Assembly: GCF_900119365.1 (NCBI RefSeq)
Contig: NZ_FPJO01000005.1
Location: 124,001-188,000, forward strand
Reading direction: 5' to 3'
DNA: 64,000 nt
From: Streptomyces atratus
GTDB taxonomy: Bacteria; Actinomycetota; Actinomycetes; Streptomycetales; Streptomycetaceae
The position numbers were made by a program, and so were the translations under genes. The notes under the pieces are model-generated. The model saw only the letters and a program-made list of their open reading frames with translations. It was not told where the DNA came from and ran no database searches. Each line of letters begins with the position of its first letter. The first letter of the stretch is position 1. Positions 18,510 to 27,351 of this stretch are shown in pieces.

Positions 18510-20639
18510 TCACCCCGTGCCGCAGGCCTCTCGCATCTGCCGCAGGTACAGCAGCTGGTACTCCGCGCTCTGCCCGTCGAGCGTCGTGATCGCACCATCG
18601 ATCAGCGGCAGCGCCGCTCCGGTGTTCTCCTCGTCCAGCCAGCTCTCGGCCAGATCCGTGAGCGTCCGCGCCGTGTTGTACGTGTCGCCGCTCGCCCGGA
18701 AGTACCGCAGCGCGGTCTCCAGCTTCTCCCGGGCCTCCTCCCGTCGCCCGGGACCGCGCAGCGCCCGTCCTCGATGACGCTCCAGCAGGGCCCGGGCGCG
18801 CGGCAGATCGGCGGTGCCCTCGTCCCCTTCGCCCATGGTGTCCAGGATGCCGCCCGCTTCGTCGAAGCACTCGTACGCCTCCGGGTACCGCCACTGGCGC
18901 AGCCTCAGCAGCCCCAGGAGCTCGACGGCCGAGGCGTGGCCCCGCTTGTGGCCGGCCGACTCCTCGGCCCGCGCCGCCGCCCGTGCCGCCGTCTCCGCCT
19001 CCTCCCAGCGCTTCAGCTCGGTGAGGGTGTGGGCGAGCTGCGCGTGCAGTGCTCCGGCGTCGGGGCTCGCGGGGCGATGCGTGTCGGCGAGGCGCGTCCC
19101 GATCCGGAGCGCCGGCAGCAGCATCTCGTGGTGGCCCGCCTTGAGCTGGAGCGGCCACAGGGCACGGCACAGGCGTACGGCGGTGTCCGGGTCGCCGGAC
19201 TCCTCGGCGCAGCGCACCGCCTCGACCAGATTGCCCGCCTCCGCGAGCAGCGCGTCGAGGGCGGCGCCCCGGTCCTCGTATCGCTGCCCGGCACGGTCCT
19301 CGGCGGGCGCCGGGACCCGCCAGCTCTCCGGGAGCGCCTGGTGGGCGGCCGATGCCGCGAGATCGGCATAGGCACTCAGGGTGCGGGCGAGCGCGGCCGA
19401 GCACGCCGCGATCCCGTCCTCCCGGACCGCTGCCGCCTCGGCGTGTGCGCGGACCCCGTGGCGGTAGTGGTATCGGCCGTTGCCGGTTCCGCCGGCGCCA
19501 TGCTCCAGGAGCATCCGGTCGGCGAGGTCCTCCAGGAGTTCCGCAGTGGCGTGGGGGTCCTGGCCGGTGGTGCGGGCGGCAGCGGCGGCGTCGAAGGCGG
19601 GCCAGGCGCGCAGCGCCATCAGCCGGTACAGCCTGGCGGATTCCGGCGTCAGGAGCCGGTAGTTGTCCTCGGCGGCCCCGCGCACCGGGTCGCTGTCCGC
19701 CTCGGTGCGGCGTGGCGGAAGGGTGGGCGCGGAGAGCTGGTACGCCGCGGCGCGCAGGGCGTACGGCGACCCGCCGCAGCGCTGGAGCAGCGAGGGCAGT
19801 GTGGCACGGGCGGCGGCGACCGTGGACTTGTCGGTGACGGCGGTGAGCAGCCGCTCCGCGTCCTTGTCCGAGAGCGGTCCGACGGGCACCCGCAGGGCGT
19901 CGATACCGGGGAAGGGGGCCCGGGCGACCAGGATCGTGAACACCCCGGGTGCCGAGGTGAGGAACGGCCGCACCTGCCTGGCGGAGTACGCGTGGTCGAG
20001 CACGACCAGGAGCCTGCGGTCAGCCACACAATGGCGGTAGAACTCGCCGAGCTCGTCGGTCCCGGGCGGCATCTCCTCGTCCGGTACCCGTAGTTGACGC
20101 AGCAGCGCCCGCAGTACGGTTCCGATGTCGCGCCCGCCACCGCCGCCTCCGAGGTCGGCGTAGATCTGCCCGTCCGGGAAGAGACGGGTCGGCTGTGCTC
20201 CGAAGTGCACGGCGAGCGTGCTGGATCCCATTCCGTCCGGGCCGTGCACCAGCGCGAGCCGGGGCCGGCCGTCCGGGCGGCGGGACGCCTCTCGCTGGAG
20301 CTGCTTCATCGCCTCCTTGCGATCCGTGAAGAACCTTATGGAGGCGGGGAGGTTCGACCGCGCGGCCCGGGCCGGGGCGGGGGCGCGGCGGCCTACCCGC
20401 GCGGCGAACGCGGTCCAGGAGGAGGCGAGTTGCGGATCGGCGCGGAGCCGTTCATGGACCATGCGGGCCACATCGTCCCGCTCCTCCGGGGCCACCGGGG
20501 CGGGAACCTCACGGCCGGTGATTCTCCGCACGGCCGCGCCGGTGGACTCCCAGGCCCATTTGCCGGCCTCGTTGGCCATCCCCGAGCCGACCGCACCGAG
20601 TACCGCCGAAATCGCCGCCACCGAAGTGGGATCCAGCAT
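18510..20639 (-). CDS. NB-ARC-like/TPR protein with altered P-loop
   Basis: The product has 709 residues from the ATG at 20639 (AGGAG upstream). The N-terminal 45 residues contain a hydrophobic Gly-rich helix (SVAAISAVLGAVGSGMANEA). An NB-ARC/AAA-like domain follows: the Walker A position reads GPDGMGSST (133-141), with Ser where the catalytic Lys is expected, and the Walker B strand is RLLVVLDHAYS. A winged-helix region and a C-terminal series of TPR-like helices (RWEEAETAARAAARAEESA and similar) complete the protein. This is the STAND architecture of actinobacterial regulators of the AfsR type without the DNA-binding domain. Missing Lys suggests weak or absent ATP hydrolysis. Confidence 0.75.
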   Translation of the reverse strand: MLDPTSVAAISAVLGAVGSGMANEAGKWAWESTGAAVRRITGREVPAPVAPEERDDVARMVHERLRADPQLASSWTAFAARVGRRAPAPARAARSNLPASIRFFTDRKEAMKQLQREASRRPDGRPRLALVHGPDGMGSSTLAVHFGAQPTRLFPDGQIYADLGGGGGGRDIGTVLRALLRQLRVPDEEMPPGTDELGEFYRHCVADRRLLVVLDHAYSARQVRPFLTSAPGVFTILVARAPFPGIDALRVPVGPLSDKDAERLLTAVTDKSTVAAARATLPSLLQRCGGSPYALRAAAYQLSAPTLPPRRTEADSDPVRGAAEDNYRLLTPESARLYRLMALRAWPAFDAAAAARTTGQDPHATAELLEDLADRMLLEHGAGGTGNGRYHYRHGVRAHAEAAAVREDGIAACSAALARTLSAYADLAASAAHQALPESWRVPAPAEDRAGQRYEDRGAALDALLAEAGNLVEAVRCAEESGDPDTAVRLCRALWPLQLKAGHHEMLLPALRIGTRLADTHRPASPDAGALHAQLAHTLTELKRWEEAETAARAAARAEESAGHKRGHASAVELLGLLRLRQWRYPEAYECFDEAGGILDTMGEGDEGTADLPRARALLERHRGRALRGPGRREEAREKLETALRYFRASGDTYNTARTLTDLAESWLDEENTGAALPLIDGAITTLDGQSAEYQLLYLRQMREACGTG

Positions 20640-20957
20640 GTCGCGCACTCCTCGTTCCCGGTGTTCCGCGCGGTGCGCCCTCCCCGGCACCGTCGCTGTC
20701 ACCGTGCGGAGCCACGTTAGCGTCAGACGGGTCAATGTCCCCTGAACATCGCGATGGTGATCGCCCGGGCCCGATGCGGATCGGCCGTTCATCCGTCCGG
20801 AAACCGGCCTTTCGCCGGCTTCCGGCGGATTCGACCGCATCCGGAGTCTTCAGCGGCCGCCACGCCGTGTTGGATATCCTGGCAGTTGTTCCAGGTCATC
20901 ACGGCGAGCCCCGTCGGCCGCCGGCGCGCGGGCCGGGGCCTGTCGAGGGGAGTAACT
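20640..20957. other. Divergent intergenic region
   Basis: The 318 bases between the divergent NB-ARC/TPR gene and the EccA-like gene hold the promoters of both. AGGAG precedes the former and GAGGGGAG precedes the GTG of the latter. I see no convincing operator, hairpin or small gene. Confidence 0.5.
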
Positions 20958-22760
20958 GTGCAGGGAGCAGCCGCAAGTCGGGGTTCGGCCAAGAAGGCCG
21001 AGCAGGCTTGGCAGCAGGCGATGGTCCTGCTGCAGCAGGGCGACGAAGCGGCCGCCGCCGAACGGTTCTCGCTCGCCGCGGCGCACGATCCGCTGGCCGC
21101 CGACGCCTGGCTGGGGCTGCACGCGACCGGGCAGCGTCAGAAGGAGGCGCTGGACGGCATGGTCCGCGCCTCCGGGTCGTTCGGCGCGTTGCGTTCGAAG
21201 TTCGGGATGCCGCTGCGCTCCCGGTTCCAGCTCGGTCACTACGTCACCTTCCGGCTGGAGAACGCCCGGGACCTCTGGGTGGCGGCCATGACCTCGCTGC
21301 TGGACGCCGGGAAGCTCGACGAGGCCTGGGCCGGGCTCTCCACCGCGCAACTCGACTGCGACGAGACCCGGTTCGTCTGCACGCGCTACGCCTTCCTCAA
21401 GGAGGACTGGGCTCTGGTCCTGCGTTTCGCCCCGGGGATCCGTGACGCGTTCCTGCACGACGAGGCGCAGTTGTACGTGGGCGCGGCGCTGTTCGCGCAG
21501 GGAGTCTGTCACGAGGCGCTGAACGTGCTGGCGGAGCTGCCGAGGAAGCTGGAGTCGGGGAGCCGTTTCGACGCGGAGGTCAAGTACTTCATGGGCCGCT
21601 CCCTGGAGTCGCTGGGCCGGCCGGAGGAGGCGCTGAAGCGGTATCAGTACGCGTTCCGGTGTGCGCCGGGCCTGCTCGATGTGGATGTACGGGCCCAGGC
21701 GCGTTCCTCGGCTCCGACGGCTTCGGCCGTGGCCGGGCAGTCTTCGACGCCCTCCCCCGCCCCTTCCGCCCCGTCCCCGGCGCCCCCGGAGGCCCGTACG
21801 GCCGCACCCGCTCCCGCGCCCACGGCCCAGGCGGCCGGTCCGGAGGTTCGGGAGGGCGACGGGGACGGGCTGTCGCGGGAGGAGAGGGCGCGCCTGCTCG
21901 CCCAGGCCCAGGAGGCGCTGGACGGCATGATCGGTCTGGAGCCGGTGAAGCGGCAGGTCCTCACGCTGATCGCGCAGCTGCGCATGGCGGCGCTCCGGGA
22001 GGAGCAGGGGCTGCCCAGCGGCGCCCGGCCCCGGCACTTCGTCTTCGCGGGTCCGCCCGGCACCGGGAAGACCACCGTCGCCCGCATCATCGGCAAGGTC
22101 TTCGCCGGTCTGGGGCTGCTGCGTTCCGGCCATGTCGTCGAGGCCCAGCGCGTCGACCTCGTCGGACAGCACCTCGGATCCACCGCCATCAAGACCAGCA
22201 AGGTCATCGACTCCGCCCTGAACGGCGTGCTGTTCATCGACGAGGCGTACGCCCTGTCCAACAGCGGGTACAGCGGTGGCGACGCGTTCGGCGACGAGGC
22301 ACTGCAGGTCCTCCTGAAGCGGGCCGAGGACGACCGGGACCGGCTCGTCGTCGTGCTCGCCGGCTATCGCGAGGAGATGACCGGCCTGCTCGCCGCCAAC
22401 CCGGGTCTGGTGTCCCGGTTCAACACCCGCGTCGACTTCCCCTCGTACTCCGCGCAGGAGCTGCTCCTGATCGCCCGGTCCGTCCTGTCCGGTCAGGGCG
22501 ACGAACCCGACGAGGAGGCCGCGGCCGCACTCGGCACCCTCTTCGCCTCGGCCGTGGACGAAGGCATGGCCGACACCCTGGGCAATGCCCGCTTCGCCCG
22601 CGAACTCTGCCAGAAGGCCGCGGCGCAACGGGATCTGCGTCTGTACGCCGAGCACTCGGGCGGCACGACGCCCACCAGGGCGGAGATCGTCACCGTACTC
22701 ACTCAGGACGTGATGGCGGCCCACCAGGAGCTCATGGAGTCCCACGGGCACCCGGCGTAG
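20958..22760 (+). CDS. EccA-like AAA+ ATPase with N-terminal TPR domain
   Basis: The product has 600 residues from GTG 20958 (ribosome-binding site GAGGGGAG). Residues 1-250 form a helical TPR-type domain. A Pro/Ala linker follows at about 250-300. The AAA+ domain of the CbxX/CfqX type has FVFAGPPGTGKTTVARIIGK (Walker A), VLFIDEAYALSN (Walker B) and LLAANPGLVSRFNTRVDFPS (pore/arginine-finger region). This two-domain layout is that of EccA, the cytosolic ATPase of type VII (ESX) secretion. No EccB-E, EsxA/B, PE or PPE genes are in the window, so it is an orphan EccA-type protein or acts on another complex. Confidence 0.85.
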   Translation: MQGAAASRGSAKKAEQAWQQAMVLLQQGDEAAAAERFSLAAAHDPLAADAWLGLHATGQRQKEALDGMVRASGSFGALRSKFGMPLRSRFQLGHYVTFRLENARDLWVAAMTSLLDAGKLDEAWAGLSTAQLDCDETRFVCTRYAFLKEDWALVLRFAPGIRDAFLHDEAQLYVGAALFAQGVCHEALNVLAELPRKLESGSRFDAEVKYFMGRSLESLGRPEEALKRYQYAFRCAPGLLDVDVRAQARSSAPTASAVAGQSSTPSPAPSAPSPAPPEARTAAPAPAPTAQAAGPEVREGDGDGLSREERARLLAQAQEALDGMIGLEPVKRQVLTLIAQLRMAALREEQGLPSGARPRHFVFAGPPGTGKTTVARIIGKVFAGLGLLRSGHVVEAQRVDLVGQHLGSTAIKTSKVIDSALNGVLFIDEAYALSNSGYSGGDAFGDEALQVLLKRAEDDRDRLVVVLAGYREEMTGLLAANPGLVSRFNTRVDFPSYSAQELLLIARSVLSGQGDEPDEEAAAALGTLFASAVDEGMADTLGNARFARELCQKAAAQRDLRLYAEHSGGTTPTRAEIVTVLTQDVMAAHQELMESHGHPA

Positions 22761-22763
22761 GGC

Positions 22764-23588
22764 TCAGGGTGCCTTGAACAGCCCGGGGAACCGGGGAGCG
22801 AGCCAGGGCTTGCGGCCCCGGGCGAACACCCGGCCCCGGGCGATGGCGCCATAGGGGTCGGTGCGGCCGAGCGCCATCAGGAAGAAGGTGACCGGCTCGA
22901 TGAGGATGGTGCAGTCGGGGCGGTCCGGCGGTCGAGCGGTGACGGTCACGGCGCCGTCGGTGAACGTGACGCCGAACCGGGAGCCGCCCCACAGGCGGAT
23001 CGTGTACCTGGCGGTGAGCCGGGCGGTGGCGGCGGCATCGGTGACCCTGGGCATGGCGGTGATCAGGAACGGCAGCGACAGTTCGACGCGTTCGCGGTCG
23101 ACCATGTGACGGCGCCGCAGCGCACGGGCCAGGTCGTAGCCGTGGCCGAGCATGTGTGTCAGCAGGTACGAGGCCAGCACCGCCCGGCTCATCGGCCCCA
23201 ACGGTGTGACCACGTCCCCGGCCCCCGCGACACTCCGCTCGACGGCTGTGAGGCAGGCATCCGCGTGCGCGACGATCATCCCGGCCAGCGGCTCGGCGGC
23301 CCGCTCGTCGAACTCGGCGAGCGCACGCTCATTGGCAGCGGCCAGGCTCTGCGGCGTGCCGTCCCCGTAGCGGCGTTCCTGCCCGGCCGCGAGCTCGGCC
23401 ATCAGCTCGTTGGCCTGCGCCAGATGCGCCGCGGCCTCGCCCACCGTCCACTGCGAACCGGGCACCGGAACACTCGTGTCGGCAACGCCGCGCAGCACCG
23501 CGGCGATCTCCTCGGCGGTGGCCCGGACGGCATCGCCGAGCCCTGCGGGCAGCGCACCCCGCGCATCACGTCCGGTCACCGGTTCCAC
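22764..23588 (-). CDS. Maleylpyruvate isomerase/DinB-like plus SCP2-like protein
   Basis: The product has 274 residues from the GTG at 23588, chosen because GGGGAG lies just upstream and the family fold begins soon after. The N-terminal four-helix DinB/MDMPI part has WTVGEAAAHLAQANELMAEL and a helix carrying LASYLLTHMLGHGYDLAR, including metal-ligand-type His residues. The C-terminal 100 residues (SRFGVTFTDGAVTVT, DCTILIEPVTFFLMALGR) look like an SCP2 sterol-carrier fold. Such proteins are predicted mycothiol-dependent metalloenzymes; the substrate is unknown. It converges with the EccA-like gene, 3 bases apart. Confidence 0.8.
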   Translation of the reverse strand: MEPVTGRDARGALPAGLGDAVRATAEEIAAVLRGVADTSVPVPGSQWTVGEAAAHLAQANELMAELAAGQERRYGDGTPQSLAAANERALAEFDERAAEPLAGMIVAHADACLTAVERSVAGAGDVVTPLGPMSRAVLASYLLTHMLGHGYDLARALRRRHMVDRERVELSLPFLITAMPRVTDAAATARLTARYTIRLWGGSRFGVTFTDGAVTVTARPPDRPDCTILIEPVTFFLMALGRTDPYGAIARGRVFARGRKPWLAPRFPGLFKAP

Positions 23589-23962
23589 ACTTCTCCCCAC
23601 TCTTCCCAGCCCTGGCCGCGCCCGCGGGTGAACGGGCAGCCGACGGTACACAAGACCAGGCATCCGGCCCCACGACAAGAGCCGGTGCCCATTCGTTCAG
23701 CCGAGGCAAGTCCGACGGCATCCGATGTCCACCCATCAGTAACTGCCCCTGCTTCGCACGCGAAGCCGTCCGGGTGGACGAACGAGGTGGTAAAGGAGCA
23801 GAGCGCACCCTGGACCGTCTCCAGTTGGGGCACGAGCCACACGTACACGAACCTCTCCGACCGCTGGTCGCTGGTCGCGTCGGCGCGGTAGCGCGCCGGG
23901 CTCGTCCGGCGTCCAGCCTCTGAACGCCGGACGAGCCGTGCGGACCCTCTACGATCGATCGC
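23589..23962. other. Intergenic region with no recognised gene
   Basis: These 374 bases separate the isomerase-like gene from the response regulator. Short open frames exist on both strands but lack ribosome-binding sites and recognisable motifs. Apart from the hairpin at 23899-23937 I see nothing definite. The response-regulator promoter must lie here or within the hairpin-proximal segment. Confidence 0.5.
23899..23937. terminator. 14-bp perfect hairpin
   Basis: GGCTCGTCCGGCGT and its exact reverse complement are separated by an 11-base loop. It lies 26 bases before the response-regulator start, so it may be a 5' leader element of that operon. It could also be a terminator for transcription entering from the left. 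Confidence 0.55.
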
Positions 23963-24688
23963 GTGTGCGCAAACGTCATGGTCGCCGAAGACGACGAGAA
24001 GCAGGCCGAACTCGTACGCCGCTACCTCGAGCACGAGGGCCACGCGGTCACGGTCGTGGGCGACGGCCTCGCGGCGCTCGCCGAGGTCCGGCACCGGGAG
24101 CCCGATCTGCTGGTGCTCGATGTGATGATGCCGCGGGCCGACGGCCTGGACGTGGTACGCGTGCTGCGTGCCGAGCACCGGGAGCTGCCGGTGCTGATGC
24201 TGACGGCCCGCAGCACCGAGGACGATCTGCTGCTGGGGCTGGACCTCGGTGCGGACGACTACATGACGAAGCCGTACAGCCCGCGTGAGTTGATGGCGCG
24301 TGTACGGACACTGCTGCGGCGCAGCCGGCGGGGCGCGCAGGACACCGGACCCGCCGCGGATCAGGCGCTGCGGGTGGGTGCGCTGGTGGTCGACCCGGAC
24401 CGGCACGAGGTGTCCGTCGAGGGCCGGTCCGTGGACTGCACCCCCGGTGAGTTCCGGATTCTGGTCGCCATGGCGACCGAGCCCGACCGGGTCTTCACCC
24501 GGCAGCGGCTCCTGGAGGAGCTGCACGGCTTCGACCGGTACATCAGCTTCCGTACGGTCGATGTGCACATCATGAACCTGCGCAAGAAGATCGAGCCGGC
24601 ACCCCGTCGGCCGGCCCGGCTGATCACCGTCTTCGGTGTCGGCTACAAGCTGACGGACCCGGCGAGGAACGCTTCCGTTGCGTCGTGA
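23963..24688 (+). CDS. OmpR-family response regulator
   Basis: The product has 241 residues from a GTG start. The receiver domain (1-118) has the acidic pocket AEDDE, phospho-acceptor Asp53 in LLVLDVMMPRADG, and conserved Lys103 in MTKPYSPREL. The C-terminal winged helix (about 135-235) shows CTPGEFRILVAMATEP and the recognition region FRTVDVHIMNLRKKIE. Its last 11 bases overlap the TTG start of the histidine kinase, so the pair is co-translated. Signal and targets are unknown. The downstream surface protein and sortase genes are plausible members of the same regulon. Confidence 0.95.
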   Translation: MCANVMVAEDDEKQAELVRRYLEHEGHAVTVVGDGLAALAEVRHREPDLLVLDVMMPRADGLDVVRVLRAEHRELPVLMLTARSTEDDLLLGLDLGADDYMTKPYSPRELMARVRTLLRRSRRGAQDTGPAADQALRVGALVVDPDRHEVSVEGRSVDCTPGEFRILVAMATEPDRVFTRQRLLEELHGFDRYISFRTVDVHIMNLRKKIEPAPRRPARLITVFGVGYKLTDPARNASVAS

Positions 24689-26732
24689 GCAGCGGCGGAC
24701 CCGGCTGCCGCTCCGCAAGAGTCTGTTCGGCCGTCTGCTGGCGGTATCGGCGCTGGTGGCGGCGTGTTCGGTGGCCGCCACGGCCTGGCTTGCCGTACAG
24801 ACCACCTCCGGTGCCATCAAGCAGGAACAGGGTCAGAACCTCGCCGCCGACGCCCGGATCTACAACACCCTGCTCGGGTACGCGGCGGGCCACCCCACCT
24901 GGGACGGCGTCGAGAGCACCGTGCGCGACCTGGCCCGGCAGTCCGGCCGGCGGATCGCCCTCACCACCGAGCAGCGCCGACCACTCGCCGATTCCGCCAC
25001 CCGGCCGTCCCCGCCCGCGCTGCCGCCCGAGGCATCGGCGATCGTGGATCCGCTGTCCGTGGACACGACGCTGTCCCAGACGGTGGGCCGGGCCGGCGTC
25101 ACGGCCGACCGTGTCGACCCGCGCGCAGTCGGTCCGTTCCGGCTGCCCGCGTCCGAGCGTACGGAGTTGCAGCGTGTCGCCGACCGGAGTGTGGCGTGCC
25201 TGAATCGGTCCGGGGTCGCGGCGGATGTGGTCCGGGGCCCGAGTGGGCGCCCGCGCATCGAGGTCGTGGGCAACGATCCCGACCGGGTGCAGGGCACCAG
25301 GTGCGCATCCGACAATTTGGACGAACCGACAGCGACCGAGCGGAAGGCGCTGGGGGCGCTCAATCAGCTCGCCGATGCCTGCCTGAAACGTCAGGGCCGC
25401 ACGGGCGTACAGCTCAATCTGGACCTGTCCTGGGGCGACGGTTCCGAGCCGATGCCCAGCGCCGGTGTCTCCCCCCCGTCGCCCGCTCCCGCGCCGAGCG
25501 TCCGCACCGGCGACGACGACCGGGCCACCGCCTCCTGCGTGGGCACGGCCCGCCGTGAGCAGCTCAGTTCCTATGTCGCCTCGCCCGCACTGCTGTTCAT
25601 CGGCGACGAGGGCGGCACGACCGTGCCCGGCTTCGACCTCTCCCCGGCGAACACCGCGAAGATCGCGGGTGCCGCGGCGCTCGTCCTGGCGCTCACCGTC
25701 GGAGCCACCATGCTGGCTGGGGCCCGGCTCGTACGGCCGCTGCACGCCCTCACCGGTGCGGCACAACGGATGCGGGACGGTGAGGACTCCGCGCCGGTGC
25801 TGGTCACCGACGACAACGAGATCGGGCGGCTCGCCGCGGCCTTCAACGACATGTCGGCCCACCGCGCCCGCCTCGAAGGACAGCGCAAGGACATGGTCAG
25901 CGACGTAGCCCACGAACTGCGCACCCCGCTGAGCAACATCCGCGGCTGGCTGGAGGCAGCACAGGACGGTCTGGCGGAGACCGACCCGGCGTTCATCTCC
26001 TCGCTCCACACGGAGGCCGTTCAGCTGCAGCACATCATCGACGATCTCCAGGATCTGGCCGCGGCCGACGCGGGTGCGCTGCGGTTGCACCCCGAGCCGG
26101 TACGCATCGAGGACGTTCTGAGCCAGGTCGCCGCGGCCCACCAGGGAGGAGCGGAGACGGCTGGAGTCACGTTGGCCGTCCTCACGGCGACGGCCGGCGC
26201 TGCCGGTCCCGAGCTGACGGCCGATCCGGTCCGGCTGCGCCAGGCCATCGGCAACCTCGTCTCCAACGCGGTGCGTCACACCCCGGCGGGTGGGAATGTC
26301 TCCTTGCATGCGTATGGGTCCGAGTGTGCGGACCTGGTCGTGGTGGACGTCACGGATACGGGCAGCGGCATCTCGGCCGAGGATCTGCCCCATGTCTTCG
26401 ACCGCTTCTGGCGCGCAGAGAAGTCCCGCAGCCGCCGCACCGGCGGCAGCGGGCTGGGCCTGGCGATCGTACGGAAACTCGTCGAGGCGCACGGCGGCTC
26501 GGTGAGTGCGGTGAGCGTCGAGGGGCAGGGTTCGGTGTTCACGCTCCGGCTGCCGGCAGATCCTGCACAGACGGGGTCGGATGAATGCGGAGAGGCTGGT
26601 GGGTCGGACGAGTTCCAAGGAGCCTCGACGGGCGTGTCGGGGAGCGCGGCAGGCGGCTGCGAACGCGGGAGCGGCGCGGGCGGACCCGAACGTGCCGTGG
26701 GCGGCCGTGGAAGCGGTGCGGGCCAGGCCTGA
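24678..26732 (+). CDS. Sensor histidine kinase
   Basis: The product has 684 residues from a TTG start. It has a first transmembrane helix (about 18-40) and a large extracytoplasmic sensor of about 290 residues containing four well-spaced cysteines (VACLNR, GTRCAS, DACLKR, TASCVG). A second transmembrane helix (AAALVLALTVGATMLAG), a HAMP domain (RLVRPLHALTGAAQRM) and a HisKA box with phospho-His412 (VAHELRTPLSNI) follow. The ATPase domain has NLVSNAVRHTP, DTGSGI and GGSGLGLAIVRKL. About 55 Gly/Ser-rich residues after the catalytic domain are unusual. It pairs with the overlapping response regulator. Confidence 0.93.
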   Translation: MRREQRRTRLPLRKSLFGRLLAVSALVAACSVAATAWLAVQTTSGAIKQEQGQNLAADARIYNTLLGYAAGHPTWDGVESTVRDLARQSGRRIALTTEQRRPLADSATRPSPPALPPEASAIVDPLSVDTTLSQTVGRAGVTADRVDPRAVGPFRLPASERTELQRVADRSVACLNRSGVAADVVRGPSGRPRIEVVGNDPDRVQGTRCASDNLDEPTATERKALGALNQLADACLKRQGRTGVQLNLDLSWGDGSEPMPSAGVSPPSPAPAPSVRTGDDDRATASCVGTARREQLSSYVASPALLFIGDEGGTTVPGFDLSPANTAKIAGAAALVLALTVGATMLAGARLVRPLHALTGAAQRMRDGEDSAPVLVTDDNEIGRLAAAFNDMSAHRARLEGQRKDMVSDVAHELRTPLSNIRGWLEAAQDGLAETDPAFISSLHTEAVQLQHIIDDLQDLAAADAGALRLHPEPVRIEDVLSQVAAAHQGGAETAGVTLAVLTATAGAAGPELTADPVRLRQAIGNLVSNAVRHTPAGGNVSLHAYGSECADLVVVDVTDTGSGISAEDLPHVFDRFWRAEKSRSRRTGGSGLGLAIVRKLVEAHGGSVSAVSVEGQGSVFTLRLPADPAQTGSDECGEAGGSDEFQGASTGVSGSAAGGCERGSGAGGPERAVGGRGSGAGQA

Positions 26733-26850
26733 TGCGATGACCACAGCGATCTGACAGTTTCTTCATAACTTCACGCCAGCCTGTCGGCATGCCTTGTGCC
26801 CGGTGCGAACCGGCTTCCGGGCACCACCGAGGCCGACCTGGAATGGAGCC

Positions 26851-27198
26851 ATGCCCATGCCCCACCGTCTGTCCCTGCGTACCGCCGTCCTTGCCGCTGT
26901 CGCGGCCGGCGCGGTACTCGTCCCGTCCACCGCGGCCTTCGCCGACAGCACGCCCGCACCGAAGCCGTCCGTCGAGCGGTCCGCCGCAGCCGCCCCGGCC
27001 GGTGTCACCGGCCCGCCCGCGCGGGGCTCGGAGCCGTCGGTTGCGCCCCGTGGCGGTGTCGCCGCGGGCGAGCGACCGGCCGGGACCTCGAGCAGCAGCA
27101 CCACCGCCCTTGCCGGGTCGGCCGCAGCCGCCCTTCTGGTCGCGGGAGCGGGAACGGTCGTGCTGCGCCGCCGCTCCGCCGCACAGCAGGGCCGCTGA
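26851..27198 (+). CDS. Small exported, C-terminally membrane-anchored protein
   Basis: The product has 115 residues, with the ATG at 26851 (begins MPMPHRLSLRTAV). It has a signal peptide (about 1-28, ending AAFADS) and a central disordered Pro/Ser/Gly-rich spacer. The C-terminal hydrophobic helix (LAGSAAAALLVAGAGTVVL) is followed directly by RRRSAA. This motif-helix-positive-tail order is that of a sortase substrate, but no LPxTG or LAxTG is present; the nearest match is RPAGTS just before a Ser/Thr run. The gene sits 153 bases before a class F sortase. Confidence 0.7.
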   Translation: MPMPHRLSLRTAVLAAVAAGAVLVPSTAAFADSTPAPKPSVERSAAAAPAGVTGPPARGSEPSVAPRGGVAAGERPAGTSSSSTTALAGSAAAALLVAGAGTVVLRRRSAAQQGR

Positions 27199-27351
27199 AC
27201 TGCCGGCACGTCAGTCCCTTCACGGCCACTGACTTGCAAGGCAACTGACCGCGCACGACAACGTACCGCGCACAGCAGTTGACCTTCCCTTGTGGCGCCG
27301 CCTCGTCCCGGGCGGCGCCACTGCCCGTCTCCGTCCCGTTCTGGAGCCCCC

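Noticed and set aside
23589..23962. Short coding frames before the response regulator
   Set aside because: Frames on both strands show no family motif. Similarity to a DUF397-like pattern (SxWTxS) was too weak to support a call.
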